From Chryseobacterium oryzae (lineage in GTDB: Bacteria; Bacteroidota; Bacteroidia; Flavobacteriales; Weeksellaceae), in NCBI RefSeq assembly GCF_022811665.1, contig NZ_CP094529.1, forward strand, positions 1,240,001 to 1,304,000: 64,000 nucleotides of DNA, in the 5' to 3' direction. The notes under the pieces are model-generated. The model saw only the letters and a list, made by a program, of their open reading frames with translations. It was not told the origin of the DNA and searched no databases. The stretch's first letter is position 1, and each line of letters begins with the position of its first letter. Of the stretch, positions 53,997 through 62,687 are shown piece by piece. A program made the translations under genes and the position numbers.

Positions 53997-55079
53997 ATGG
54001 AAAATTTTATTGTATCTGCTAGAAAGTATCGTCCTCAACAGTTTGACACTGTCGTTGGGCAATCTCATATTACAGATACATTAGAGCATGCGATAGAAGA
54101 AAATCAACTTGCTCAGGCTTTGCTTTTCTGTGGGCCGAGAGGAGTAGGGAAAACAACATGTGCCAGAATTCTTGCCAGAAAAATCAATGAAAAAGACGGT
54201 TCTGTTTCCGAAGACGGTTTTGCGTACAATATATATGAGCTGGATGCTGCTTCTAATAATTCCGTAGACGATATAAGAGAATTAATAGATCAGGTACGTT
54301 TTGCTCCTCAGGTTGGGCAGTACAAAGTCTATATTATAGACGAGGTTCACATGCTTTCTTCTGCAGCTTTCAATGCATTTTTGAAAACATTGGAAGAACC
54401 TCCTGCTCATGCAATTTTTATTTTGGCAACTACCGAAAAGCATAAAATTATTCCAACGATTTTATCGAGATGTCAGATTTATGATTTTAAAAGAATTACA
54501 ATTCTTGATATTCAGAATCATCTTAAAAAAATAGCAGAAAAAGAAAGCATTCAGTATGAAGATGATGCACTGTATCTTATCGCTCAAAAAGCAGATGGCG
54601 CACTAAGAGATGCTTTATCTATTTTTGATAGGCTTTCTACATTTTCTCAAAAAAACATTACCCTTGCGAAAGCTGCGGAAGTTCTCAATATTTTAGACTA
54701 CGATCAGTATCTTAACATTGCAGATTTAGCCAAAGAAAGTAAAATTCCGGAAGTTCTTTCTGCTTTTAACGAAATTGTAAAAAAAGGTTTCGATCCTCAT
54801 CTTTTTATTGCGGGTTTAGGGAATCATTTCAGGGATTTAATGATGGCTCAGAATGCTTCAACAGTAGATTTAATTGAAGTTGGAGAACAAACTAAGCAAA
54901 AATTTGTTGAACAGGCTAAAAATTGGAGTCCTCAAAATCTTATTGATGGAATAGAAATCTGCAACCACGCAGATATTAATTATAAAAACTCCAAAAATCC
55001 CAGACTTACGGTGGAAATTGCATTAATGCAGTTGTCTTCACTTTCAAACGGATTAGATTCAAAAAAAAAAAGTTTATAA
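53997..55079 (+). CDS. dnaX: DNA polymerase III gamma/tau subunit, zero frame (gamma-like form)
   Basis: DnaX is the clamp-loader ATPase of the replicase. The AAA+ part is complete: Walker A FCGPRGVGKTTCARILARK, Walker B YIIDEVHMLSS, sensor 1 (FILATTEKHKIIPTILSRCQ) and sensor 2 (ADGALRDALSIFDRLS), plus domain III ending near residue 355. The frame stops (KKKSL) just after an A11 run. The reading frame at -1 continues for 200 more residues of a tau-like C-terminal region. Either programmed slippage makes both gamma and tau, or an A is missing. 360 residues is short for full-length DnaX but right for gamma. Confidence 0.93.
   Translation: MENFIVSARKYRPQQFDTVVGQSHITDTLEHAIEENQLAQALLFCGPRGVGKTTCARILARKINEKDGSVSEDGFAYNIYELDAASNNSVDDIRELIDQVRFAPQVGQYKVYIIDEVHMLSSAAFNAFLKTLEEPPAHAIFILATTEKHKIIPTILSRCQIYDFKRITILDIQNHLKKIAEKESIQYEDDALYLIAQKADGALRDALSIFDRLSTFSQKNITLAKAAEVLNILDYDQYLNIADLAKESKIPEVLSAFNEIVKKGFDPHLFIAGLGNHFRDLMMAQNASTVDLIEVGEQTKQKFVEQAKNWSPQNLIDGIEICNHADINYKNSKNPRLTVEIALMQLSSLSNGLDSKKKSL
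55061..55071 (+). other. A11 slippery run in dnaX
   Basis: Eleven A are followed by G, close to the E. coli dnaX slip site (A AAA AAG). A -1 shift or one extra A joins the zero frame to the tau frame. A weak hairpin (GTTTTT / AAAAAC) lies about 20 bases downstream. Confidence 0.75.
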
Positions 55080-55690
55080 TATTAGCCCCGTTTTTAGATG
55101 AAAAACAGGAGGTAATTTTAAAACCTAAACAGAAAGTTCCTAAAAAAGAAGAGAAATACGAAAGTATTGCAGAAAATGACAAAAAGGAGGAAATAAAGAA
55201 GGTTTCCAAACCATTGTCTAAGTCAGGAGTTTCTACGGGTTTCAGCATCAATTCATTTATCAATAAGGAAGAAAAAACAGAATCGGTTGAGAGTGTTCCT
55301 CAGATTTCAACAGAAAAACTTCCTACCAATCATTTTACAGATACTGATCTTCAAAATGAATGGAATAACCTTTTGAAGCAACTTCGTCAGAAAGATCCGG
55401 TAGTTTTTAATGCTATTAAACCCTTTAAGCTCATCAAAAAAGATGAGAATATTGTTCAGATCTCTTTTCCTTCAGATTCTGCCAAACTAGAGTTTGATAA
55501 AATCAGTATTGAATTTTTTAATCATTTCAAGCATAAAGTAAATAATCATTCTATTGAATTTCAGTTCAAAAAAGATTACGAAAATCTTAAAACGGAAATC
55601 ATGACCAAGAGGAAAATTTTCGAAAAGTTTGTAGAAAAAAATCCATTATTGAAAGATCTTGATGATTTAATGAAGTTTGATTTGTCTTAG
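55073..55690 (+). CDS. dnaX: dnaX tau-like C-terminal region, -1 frame
   Basis: Starting from the A11 run, the -1 frame reads FIILAPFLDEKQEVILKPKQ, then a Lys/Glu-rich linker and a C-terminal domain (NEWNNLLKQLRQKDPVVFNA, KKDENIVQISFPSDSAKLEF, ENLKTEIMTKRKIFEKFVEK). The linker and C-terminal pattern fit the tau extension of Bacteroidetes DnaX, which contacts the polymerase and helicase. It cannot be translated on its own: the first ATG in this frame (55214) lies well inside the domain. Joined to the zero frame it gives a protein of about 565 residues. Confidence 0.85.
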   Translation, partial: FIILAPFLDEKQEVILKPKQKVPKKEEKYESIAENDKKEEIKKVSKPLSKSGVSTGFSINSFINKEEKTESVESVPQISTEKLPTNHFTDTDLQNEWNNLLKQLRQKDPVVFNAIKPFKLIKKDENIVQISFPSDSAKLEFDKISIEFFNHFKHKVNNHSIEFQFKKDYENLKTEIMTKRKIFEKFVEKNPLLKDLDDLMKFDLS

Positions 55691-55977
55691 TTTGAGATTT
55701 TTTTCTTAGATTTATAAAAAATTAATAAAAATAGTATTTTGAAGCTTTTCAAAGTTTTATTTCAACCCGTTCAGTCTGAACATTATTCCATTCGTTTCCT
55801 GAGTGGAAGCTTATTTTTCACAGATATATATTATTGTGAAAGATTCCATTATTCGTTTTAGAATAATTCCAACTTTTCCTTTAAAGAGATAGAAATATCT
55901 TTTCATCAAATTTTATTTACAATTTTTGAGTATCAATTAATGATACCTTTTAATAATTTCAATAGCATAACTACATT

Positions 55978-57063
55978 ATGATGAATTTAACAGATCTAAA
56001 AAATGACTGGATAAAAAGTTTTCCGGCACCTTTAATTATTGCAGGACCTTGCAGTGCAGAAAGTGAGCAGCAAATGCTCGATACAGCAAAAAGAATAAAA
56101 GAAAGTAATAAGCAGGTTTCTATTTTCCGTGCAGGAATTTGGAAGCCAAGAACCAAACCTAACGGATTTGAAGGAGTGGGCGTTATCGGGCTCAACTGGC
56201 TTAAAAAAGTTAAGCAGGAATTTGGATTTCAAACTGCAACGGAAGTTGCCAATGCACATCATGTTGAAGCGGCTCTTAATGCCGATGTAGATATTCTTTG
56301 GATTGGAGCAAGATCTACCGTAAACCCTTTCACAGTTCAGGAAATTGCCGAAGCATTAAAAGGGACAGAAAAAATAGTTTTGGTAAAAAATCCGGTAAAT
56401 CCTGATTTAGCATTGTGGATCGGAGCATTAGAAAGACTTTTAGGACAAAATATTTTAAATTTAGGAGCCATACACAGAGGTTTTTCTACTTACCAAAAAA
56501 CAAAGTACAGAAATAACCCGAATTGGCAGATTGCTTTAGATTTTAAAAGTCAGTTTCCCAATATTCCGTTAATTGTAGATCCTTCTCACATTTGCGGAAA
56601 TCGAACCGGGCTGAAAGGTATCACTCAGGAAGCCCTAAACATGGGATACGAAGGTACTATGATAGAAACTCACTGCAATCCCGATGAAGCGTGGAGCGAT
56701 GCTGCCCAACAAATTACTCCTGAGGTTTTAGCAGAAATGATTTCAGATCTGAAACTGAAAAATTCTGATATGTCTGGTTTTGAAGAAGAAATAGGAAGAT
56801 ACAGAACACTCATTTCTGATTTAGATTTTCAGGTGATTGAATTGATGTCGCAAAGAATGAAAATTTCAGAAAAAATTGGAAAACTTAAAAAAGAACATGA
56901 TATTGCTATTTTTCAGCCGGATAGATGGAAAACCATCAACGAATATGCCATACAGAAAGCTGCAGAAACAGGCTTGTCTAAAGAATTTATAGACAAAATC
57001 TTTAAAGCAGTACACGAAGAATCTATCGACGTTCAGAATAATATTATCATAGACCGAAAATAA
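55978..57063 (+). CDS. bifunctional DAHP synthase / chorismate mutase
   Basis: A 361-aa enzyme that catalyses the first step of the shikimate pathway and, in its fused domain, the chorismate-to-prephenate step. The N-terminal type I-beta DAHP synthase has IIAGPCSAESEQQML, FRAGIWKPRTKPNGFEGVG, VDPSHICGNR and METHCNPDEAW-like IETHCNPDEAWSDAAQQ. The C-terminal 90 residues are an AroQ chorismate mutase (LISDLDFQVIELMSQRMKIS, EKIGKLKKEHDIAIFQPDRW). This order is usual in Bacteroidetes. The start is 55978 or the adjacent ATG at 55981. The preceding 287 bases hold no gene. Confidence 0.95.
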   Translation: MMNLTDLKNDWIKSFPAPLIIAGPCSAESEQQMLDTAKRIKESNKQVSIFRAGIWKPRTKPNGFEGVGVIGLNWLKKVKQEFGFQTATEVANAHHVEAALNADVDILWIGARSTVNPFTVQEIAEALKGTEKIVLVKNPVNPDLALWIGALERLLGQNILNLGAIHRGFSTYQKTKYRNNPNWQIALDFKSQFPNIPLIVDPSHICGNRTGLKGITQEALNMGYEGTMIETHCNPDEAWSDAAQQITPEVLAEMISDLKLKNSDMSGFEEEIGRYRTLISDLDFQVIELMSQRMKISEKIGKLKKEHDIAIFQPDRWKTINEYAIQKAAETGLSKEFIDKIFKAVHEESIDVQNNIIIDRK

Positions 57064-57100
57064 GCACCATTATAAAAACGCGTCATTTTCTTGAATTGAC

Positions 57101-57108
57101 TATATTTG
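57101..57108 (+). promoter_or_regulatory. -7 box for rsgA
   Basis: TATATTTG ends 10 bases before the rsgA ATG, so the leader would be only a few bases long. Confidence 0.5.
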
Positions 57109-57118
57109 TATTCATAAA

Positions 57119-58045
57119 ATGAAAGGAAAAGTCATAAAATCTACGGGAAGCTGGTATCAGGTTTTGGAAACAGAATCAGGGAAAATTTTTGAAGCAAGAA
57201 TCCGCGGAAAATTTAAGCTGATAAAAACCCGACTTACCAATCCTCTTGCTGTTGGCGATTTTGTAGAATTTCAATTGGAGCAGGATGATATAGCATGGAT
57301 TACCAAAATAGAGCCCAGAAGAAATTATCTCATCAGAAAATCGGTTAATCTTTCCAAAGAAGCTCATATTATTGCATCCAACATCGATTTGGCGTGTTTT
57401 ATATTTACTTTAAAATATCCCGAAACTTCTTTAGGTTTTTTAGACCGGTTTTTGGCGTGTTGTGAAGCCTACAATATTACTCCGCTTATTTTATTTAATA
57501 AAATGGACGTTTTAGAAGAGGAAGAACAGGAATTTGTAAAAGATATTGAGTTTTTGTATAATGAAATAGGGTATAATACTTTAGAAATTTCCTCTTATTC
57601 CAAATTAAATCTTGATAAGCTCATTGATATTTTAAAAGATAAAACTTCTGTATTTTTTGGGCATTCGGGTTGTGGAAAATCTACTCTTGTTAATGCTTTA
57701 CAGCCTGGTCTTAACCTTAAAACTTCTGAGATTTCCGATACACATCTCAAAGGAAAACATACCACTACATTTGCACAAATGCATTTTTGGGATTTTGGCG
57801 GAAACGTTATTGATACACCCGGTGTTCGGGAATTTGCGATGATTGATATAGAAAAGGAAGAAGTGCAGCACTATTTTCCTGAGATTTTCAAAAAGCGTGA
57901 AGACTGCAAATATCACAACTGTATGCATATTAATGAACCAAAATGTGCGGTAATTGAAGCTTTGGAAACAGGTGAAATTCAGCAGTCCAGATATTCTACG
58001 TATCTTAAGTTGATGGAAGAAGCAGAAGATATTGCTTTCAAATAG
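57119..58045 (+). CDS. rsgA: RsgA, ribosome small subunit-dependent GTPase A
   Basis: A 308-aa GTPase that helps mature the 30S ribosomal subunit. N-terminal OB fold (KGKVIKSTGSWYQVLETESG), circularly permuted GTPase with G4 NKMDVLEEE ahead of G1 GHSGCGKSTLVNAL and G3 DTPGVREFA, and a C-terminal zinc finger (EDCKYHNCMHINEPKCAV with the Cys-His-Cys-Cys set). The length is normal. Confidence 0.97.
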   Translation: MKGKVIKSTGSWYQVLETESGKIFEARIRGKFKLIKTRLTNPLAVGDFVEFQLEQDDIAWITKIEPRRNYLIRKSVNLSKEAHIIASNIDLACFIFTLKYPETSLGFLDRFLACCEAYNITPLILFNKMDVLEEEEQEFVKDIEFLYNEIGYNTLEISSYSKLNLDKLIDILKDKTSVFFGHSGCGKSTLVNALQPGLNLKTSEISDTHLKGKHTTTFAQMHFWDFGGNVIDTPGVREFAMIDIEKEEVQHYFPEIFKKREDCKYHNCMHINEPKCAVIEALETGEIQQSRYSTYLKLMEEAEDIAFK

Positions 58046-58117
58046 ATCTTTAAACCATTAATAAACTGCGGAAGTTTTGTTATTAAATAACGAATTGTGT
58101 ATTTTCGCAAAAGTTTT

Positions 58118-58627
58118 ATGAAAAAAATAATATTCATATCGCTTTTGAGTCTTATAGGCTGCAAAAGAAATAATCCTGTACATCCTCCTGTTGGCGGAGT
58201 TTTGAATCAGAAAGATCTTGATGTTTCAAAAAACCGCTCAAAAAATCTTAATCTGATTGAACGAGAACAGATAAAAGACTGGATTAAAGGTCAGAAAACA
58301 CCATATTTTCCGACACAGCTTAATTACTGGACAACCGTTGAAGGTTTAGATCATCGTGAAAAAAGACAAGACGAAACTCTTATTTCCTATTCTTACGATT
58401 TATACGATTTTGATCAGACCAAGATTTACGACAAGCCAATTACCCGACAAAATGCTAAATTTGGACATTTTGATGAACTAAAAGCAGTAGAAAATGCATT
58501 AAGATTCATGAAAGATGATGAAGAAATTACACTTCTCGTTCCTTCTTCTCTGGCATACGGTACTTATGGTGATGAAAATAAAATAGATAACGATATTCCT
58601 TTAATTATAAAATTAAAAGTTCTTTAA
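58118..58627 (+). CDS. gldI: GldI, gliding-associated FKBP-type peptidyl-prolyl isomerase lipoprotein
   Basis: A 169-aa lipoprotein (MKKIIFISLLSLIGCKRNNP, lipobox LIGC) with an FKBP fold (DLDVSKNRSKNLNLIEREQI, ISYSYDLYDF, LLVPSSLAYGTYGDENKI). It helps fold gliding or type IX secretion components in the periplasm. The start at 58118 is chosen over 58097 because it begins the lipoprotein signal. The next gene, another prolyl isomerase, starts 2 bases after its stop, so the two are coupled. Confidence 0.88.
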   Translation: MKKIIFISLLSLIGCKRNNPVHPPVGGVLNQKDLDVSKNRSKNLNLIEREQIKDWIKGQKTPYFPTQLNYWTTVEGLDHREKRQDETLISYSYDLYDFDQTKIYDKPITRQNAKFGHFDELKAVENALRFMKDDEEITLLVPSSLAYGTYGDENKIDNDIPLIIKLKVL

Positions 58628-58628
58628 A

Positions 58629-59711
58629 ATGAAATTTTTAAGCAAAAATATAATCTTAGCAGCGGCAAGCATTTCGCTTTTAAGCTGTACCCCAATTTAT
58701 AAAAAAATGAATATAGACAAAGAAACTTACGCAAGTCTTAATGACGGACTTTATGCTAACCTTCAGACCAGCAAAGGTAACATGATTGTAAAGTTTGAAG
58801 ACAAAAAATCTCCGGTAACTGTTGCAAACTTTATTGGTCTTGCAGAAGGTAAAATAGATAACACGGCAAAAGCAAAAGGTACTCCTTTTTATGATGGAAC
58901 CATTTTTCACAGAGTGATAAAAGATTTCATGATTCAGGGAGGAGATCCTAAAGGAACAGGAATGGGAGATCCTGGATATAAGTTTGAAGATGAAAAAAAT
59001 GATCTTAAGCATACAGGAAAAGGTATTCTTTCGATGGCGAATTCAGGACCAAATACAAATGGTTCTCAGTTTTTCATCACAGAAGTTGCTACGCCATGGT
59101 TAGACGGCAGACATACCATTTTCGGTAAAGTGGTAAAAGGTGAAGAGGTGATTGATGCAATTGCTAATGTAGAAAAAGGAGCACAAGACAAACCAACTAC
59201 GGATGTTGTTTTAGAAAAAGTGTCTGTATTTAGTAAAGGTGACGAATACAAAAACTATGATGCTGCAAAAACTTTCAACGAAGGAAAAAGTAAAATTGCC
59301 GCAAATAACAAAGCTATGGCAGAAAAGGCTGAAGCTGATGCTAAAAAAGCTTTAGACGAACTTAAAAACGGAATGCAGGTTACGCCATCTGGTCTTTACT
59401 ATAAAATTACTAAAATAACTGATGGCAAAACTCCAAAAGCAGGTGATAATGTACAGGTACATTACGCTGGAAAGCTTACAAACGGAACTGAGTTTGATTC
59501 TTCTTTCAAAAGAAATGAGCCATTAGAATTTCCTGTTGGAACCGGTAGAGTAATTAAAGGTTGGGATGAAGGGATTTTATTATTGAAAGAAGGAGAAACA
59601 GCTACTTTACTGATTCCGCCAGCAATGGGTTACGGAGAAAGAGGAGCAGGAGGAGTTATTCCGCCAAATGCATGGCTGATTTTCGATGTAGAACTGGTAA
59701 AAGTTCCATAA
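58629..59711 (+). CDS. dual cyclophilin-FKBP peptidyl-prolyl isomerase lipoprotein
   Basis: A 360-aa fusion. A lipoprotein signal (SISLLSCTPIYKK) is followed by a cyclophilin domain (FHRVIKDFMIQGGDPKGTGM, NTNGSQFFIT) over residues 40-200, an Ala/Glu/Lys-rich coiled-coil linker (AEKAEADAKKALDELKN) and a C-terminal FKBP domain (VQVHYAGKLTNGTEFDSSF, VIKGWDEGILLLKEGE, YGERGAGGVIPPNAWLIFDV). This is a CFBP-type dual immunophilin, an architecture known from Flavobacterium. It probably folds proteins in the periplasm. It is coupled to gldI. Confidence 0.95.
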   Translation: MKFLSKNIILAAASISLLSCTPIYKKMNIDKETYASLNDGLYANLQTSKGNMIVKFEDKKSPVTVANFIGLAEGKIDNTAKAKGTPFYDGTIFHRVIKDFMIQGGDPKGTGMGDPGYKFEDEKNDLKHTGKGILSMANSGPNTNGSQFFITEVATPWLDGRHTIFGKVVKGEEVIDAIANVEKGAQDKPTTDVVLEKVSVFSKGDEYKNYDAAKTFNEGKSKIAANNKAMAEKAEADAKKALDELKNGMQVTPSGLYYKITKITDGKTPKAGDNVQVHYAGKLTNGTEFDSSFKRNEPLEFPVGTGRVIKGWDEGILLLKEGETATLLIPPAMGYGERGAGGVIPPNAWLIFDVELVKVP

Positions 59712-59735
59712 TTACTTTTAACCACATCATATTCT

Positions 59736-59764
59736 AAAACCGTTTCGCACTGAAACGGTTTTTT
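59736..59764 (+). terminator. rho-independent terminator
   Basis: AAAACCGTTTC-GCACT-GAAACGGTTTT followed by T. Confidence 0.93.
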
Positions 59765-59806
59765 GTTTAATTTGATTAGATTTAAAATTACCTTGTCTCT
59801 TTTTTG

Positions 59807-59814
59807 TACATTTG
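59807..59814 (+). promoter_or_regulatory. -7 box for the 191-aa exported protein
   Basis: TACATTTG matches TAnnTTTG. The start near 59819 rules out the upstream codon at 59812. Confidence 0.55.
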
Positions 59815-59832
59815 AAAAACTTAAATTTAAAA

Positions 59833-60408
59833 ATGAAAAATAAAATATTCAGTTTCGCCTTAATAATTTTTTTTGCATTGGGTTTCGCTCAGAATGCGAC
59901 TGGTACTGAAGATCAGTCTATAAGAAAATCGGTTGTATTTTTTGCCAATACGATTAAATATAAACAGCTTGATAAAACTATCGACTGTATTTATCCAAAA
60001 TACTTTACGGTTTTTCCTAAAGAGCAAATGACGCAAATTCTGAATATGACTTACAATAATCCTTTTGTGAAAATTGATGTGAAAGACATGAAATTTGTAT
60101 CCGTAGGCAAACCGGAACTTGTAGACGGCGAATATTTTTCTTTAGTGAGTTATTTTTTGAAAATGAGAGCAGATGTAAGTTCCATGAATGATGATATGAA
60201 GAAAAATATCAGCAAAATGCTTTCTTCCAAGTACGGAAAAAATAATATAGAGTATAATGCAAAAGAAGGTGCATATACCATTAATGCACCGATGTCTGTT
60301 TATGCTATTTCTAAAGATAAAAAAACTTGGAAAGTTGTTTATGCAGAGAAAGAATTAAAATCTCAGCTTACCAAAGTTTTACCTAAAAAGATCTTGGATA
60401 AAATGTAA
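59833..60408 (+). CDS. exported hypothetical protein (191 aa)
   Basis: No family is recognised. A signal peptide (MKNKIFSFALIIFFALGFAQ) is followed by a single domain (SVVFFANTIKYKQLDKTIDC, FVSVGKPELVDGEYFSLVSY, YAISKDKKTWKVVYAEKELK) that looks like an NTF2- or SnoaL-like cone fold. It is probably periplasmic. It is convergent with the M28 peptidase gene, with stops almost touching. Confidence 0.7.
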   Translation: MKNKIFSFALIIFFALGFAQNATGTEDQSIRKSVVFFANTIKYKQLDKTIDCIYPKYFTVFPKEQMTQILNMTYNNPFVKIDVKDMKFVSVGKPELVDGEYFSLVSYFLKMRADVSSMNDDMKKNISKMLSSKYGKNNIEYNAKEGAYTINAPMSVYAISKDKKTWKVVYAEKELKSQLTKVLPKKILDKM

Positions 60409-60409
60409 T

Positions 60410-61579
60410 TTATTTTTTCACGATAAATTTATGTACAGCTTTGCCTTCTTCCGACTTTACGGTACAAAGATAAACACCATTAATTAACTTTGAAATGTTA
60501 ATGTTTTTTTCGTTCTCGTAAGAAGAAATTAGCTTTCCGGTCATATCATTTATTTCTATATTAAATTTTTTAATCTTTTCGGGTAGCTCCAAGTGAAGAA
60601 TATCCTTGGCAGGATTTGGATAGACTTTTAAATATTCAAGATTATTTTCTTTAACTTCATTTGTAGATAAAAGAGAAGATGCCACGGCAAAATGTTGTAA
60701 AGCTCCAACAGCAGCTTTTCCTACATTGTAAACATATATGGGATCTACATTGGCAAAAGTATCATTTACAGTATGTTCATTATTACTTCTTACCGTTTCA
60801 TAGAAACCGGTAATAATATCACCTTTTCCTTCAAAAGGCATATAATCTGATGAGTAAGCATTAGAAAGTACAGTTTGCAGAGGCGAATAAAGACTCGTAC
60901 AAGTTGCCAATTCCTGAGTCATTGCCAAAGAAGGAGCGTTGTTTCCTGTCTGCCCATCCTGATCGCTTTCACAGTTGATGGTGTTATTCAGATTGCCAAT
61001 TTGTCCTCCAACCTGATCTATATTGAAAACTACTTTAAGATTAAGCTGTCTTATATTATTTTGAAAAACAACATTGTTTACATAGTGATTGCTACCTATT
61101 AAACCTTGTTCTTCTCCTGAAAAGTGAATAAATTTCACAGAATATTCTGTAGGGATATCTTTTAAAATTCGGGCAGCTTCTAAAATTATTGATGTTCCAC
61201 TTCCGTTATCGCTTACACCGGGACCAACAATAGTATCGTAATGTCCGCAAATAATTACATAGGTATTGGGATAAACCGTTCCTGTTTTAGTGATAATTAA
61301 ATTTTTAGATGTTATGCTTCCATACGTAAAAGTATCTTCCGAAATCTGGTTGGTATTATAACCAAAAGACTGATATTTAGTTTTTAACCAGTTCAAAGTA
61401 TCGGTATTTTCTGGAGAGCCCGTTGTTTTTACTCCCAAATTAGAAAATTCCTGAAGTAGAGTAGTAATATTGCTTTGTGTAACCTGGTTGGCTCTGTTTT
61501 GGTAAGCCTGTATAAATGTCTGAGCGTTAAAGCTGCAAGAAACCATTGAAAGAAGCAGAAATCCTGTTATTTTTTTCAC
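60410..61579 (-). CDS. secreted M28 family aminopeptidase with type IX secretion sorting domain
   Basis: A 389-aa zinc metallopeptidase. The signal peptide ends near SCSFNAQ, and the metal-ligand motifs are GHYDTIVGPGVSDNGSGTSI (His, Asp), HFSGEEQGLIGS (catalytic Glu-Glu) and FNIDQVGG, with a later distal His in SNNEHTVNDTF. The C-terminal 75 residues are a Por-type sorting domain (YLKVYPNPAKDILHLELPEK, MTGKLISSY, LINGVYLCTVKSEEGKAVHK, FIVKK), so it is exported by the type IX system to the surface or medium. Confidence 0.94.
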   Translation of the reverse strand: MKKITGFLLLSMVSCSFNAQTFIQAYQNRANQVTQSNITTLLQEFSNLGVKTTGSPENTDTLNWLKTKYQSFGYNTNQISEDTFTYGSITSKNLIITKTGTVYPNTYVIICGHYDTIVGPGVSDNGSGTSIILEAARILKDIPTEYSVKFIHFSGEEQGLIGSNHYVNNVVFQNNIRQLNLKVVFNIDQVGGQIGNLNNTINCESDQDGQTGNNAPSLAMTQELATCTSLYSPLQTVLSNAYSSDYMPFEGKGDIITGFYETVRSNNEHTVNDTFANVDPIYVYNVGKAAVGALQHFAVASSLLSTNEVKENNLEYLKVYPNPAKDILHLELPEKIKKFNIEINDMTGKLISSYENEKNINISKLINGVYLCTVKSEEGKAVHKFIVKK

Positions 61580-61611
61580 TTTTAAAAAAGATTTTGGGCA
61601 AATGTAAATAA

Positions 61612-61643
61612 TAAAAAAATCCCGAGCAAAAAACCCGGGATTT
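61612..61643 (-). terminator. terminator of the infC-rpmI-rplT operon
   Basis: On the minus strand AAATCCCG and CGGGATTT form a stem followed by TTTTT. Confidence 0.9.
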
Positions 61644-61667
61644 ATATTGATAACAAAATATTTTACA

Positions 61668-62012
61668 TTATTTTACTTGATCTACAACTGCTTTGAAAGC
61701 TTCAGGATGATTCATTGCTAAATCTGCTAAAACTTTTCTGTTAAGCTCAATGTTGTTCTTTTTAAGAGCCCCCATAAACTGAGAGTAAGACATTCCGTGC
61801 TCTCTTGCACCAGCGTTAATACGCATAATCCAAAGTGCTCTGAAATTTCTCTTTTTCTCTTTTCTACCACGGTAAGCATATTGCATTGCTTTTTGTACCG
61901 CGTTTTTAGCAACAGTCCAAACGTTCTTTCTTCTACCGAAAAAACCTTTAGCTTGTTTCATTAATTTTTTTCTGCGAGCTCTAGAAGCTACGGCATTTAC
62001 TGATCTTGGCAT
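61668..62012 (-). CDS. rplT: 50S ribosomal protein L20
   Basis: A 114-aa assembly protein of the large ribosomal subunit that binds 23S rRNA. It begins [20 protein letters not shown] and has [40 protein letters not shown] and [20 protein letters not shown]. Length and motifs are normal. It is third in the infC-rpmI-rplT order. Confidence 0.99.
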   Translation of the reverse strand: MPRSVNAVASRARRKKLMKQAKGFFGRRKNVWTVAKNAVQKAMQYAYRGRKEKKRNFRALWIMRINAGAREHGMSYSQFMGALKKNNIELNRKVLADLAMNHPEAFKAVVDQVK

Positions 62013-62128
62013 AATTTAAATTGTTTTTTTGAAAAGGGCGGCAACACTGTTGCTCTTTGGTGCACCGTTTCAGGGTTAAAATGTTGAATTTTTTTAATTC
62101 TTATAAACCGGATAAAGATTTATAAAAA

Positions 62129-62326
62129 CTACTTAATTGCTAATTGACGTTGAACGCTTTTCTCATCCACTTTAGCTACATAAGAAGTAGTAGTAAGATT
62201 TCTCTTCTGCTTAGTTTCTTTTTTAGTTAAGATGTGGCTTTTGTAAGCGTTTTTTCTTTTGATTTTACCAGTTCCGGTAAGAGCAAAACGTTTCTTAGCA
62301 CCTGATTTCGTTTTTAATTTTGGCAT
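62129..62326 (-). CDS. rpmI: 50S ribosomal protein L35
   Basis: A 65-aa basic protein of the large ribosomal subunit: [20 protein letters not shown] followed by [20 protein letters not shown] and [20 protein letters not shown]. It is complete. It lies between infC and rplT, as in most bacteria. Confidence 0.99.
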   Translation of the reverse strand: MPKLKTKSGAKKRFALTGTGKIKRKNAYKSHILTKKETKQKRNLTTTSYVAKVDEKSVQRQLAIK

Positions 62327-62687
62327 TGTTTGCTTTTTTATGTTTTTGTTATCAATATTATTTTAAATGTAGCAATTTATCAATTTACCAATAATTTTTA
62401 CATTGGTACATTATTATATTGTTACATTGATTATGGCGTGTCCCTCACTCGTTCATTCCGCTACGCTGCATTCACTCATTCGGGTCGGGCTATTCACTGT
62501 AAGTCCTCGCTCCAAGGCATTTCCTTTTTTGCTGTGGGCTTTTCGTTACTATCCCTCACGCAATAATTGCGACTGCAAAATTACAAAAAATAATAATACG
62601 AAAAGAGACTTTCATAGAAAATCTCTTTTGTTTATCGTAAATCATCAGAATAAAAAATGAATTTAATTCTGATAATAGATTATAAAA
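62327..62687. other. infC-rpmI intergenic gap
   Basis: 361 bases inside an otherwise tight operon. It contains the dispersed repeat at 62434-62567. No gene was seen. Confidence 0.5.
62434..62567. repeat. dispersed intergenic element, second copy
   Basis: Blocks GGCGTGTCCC, GGGTCGGGCT, ATTTCC and CCCTCACGCA occur in the same order as at 27193-27352 between cas1 and cas2. GC is locally higher than the surroundings. The repeat interrupts the infC-rpmI interval. Confidence 0.65.
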
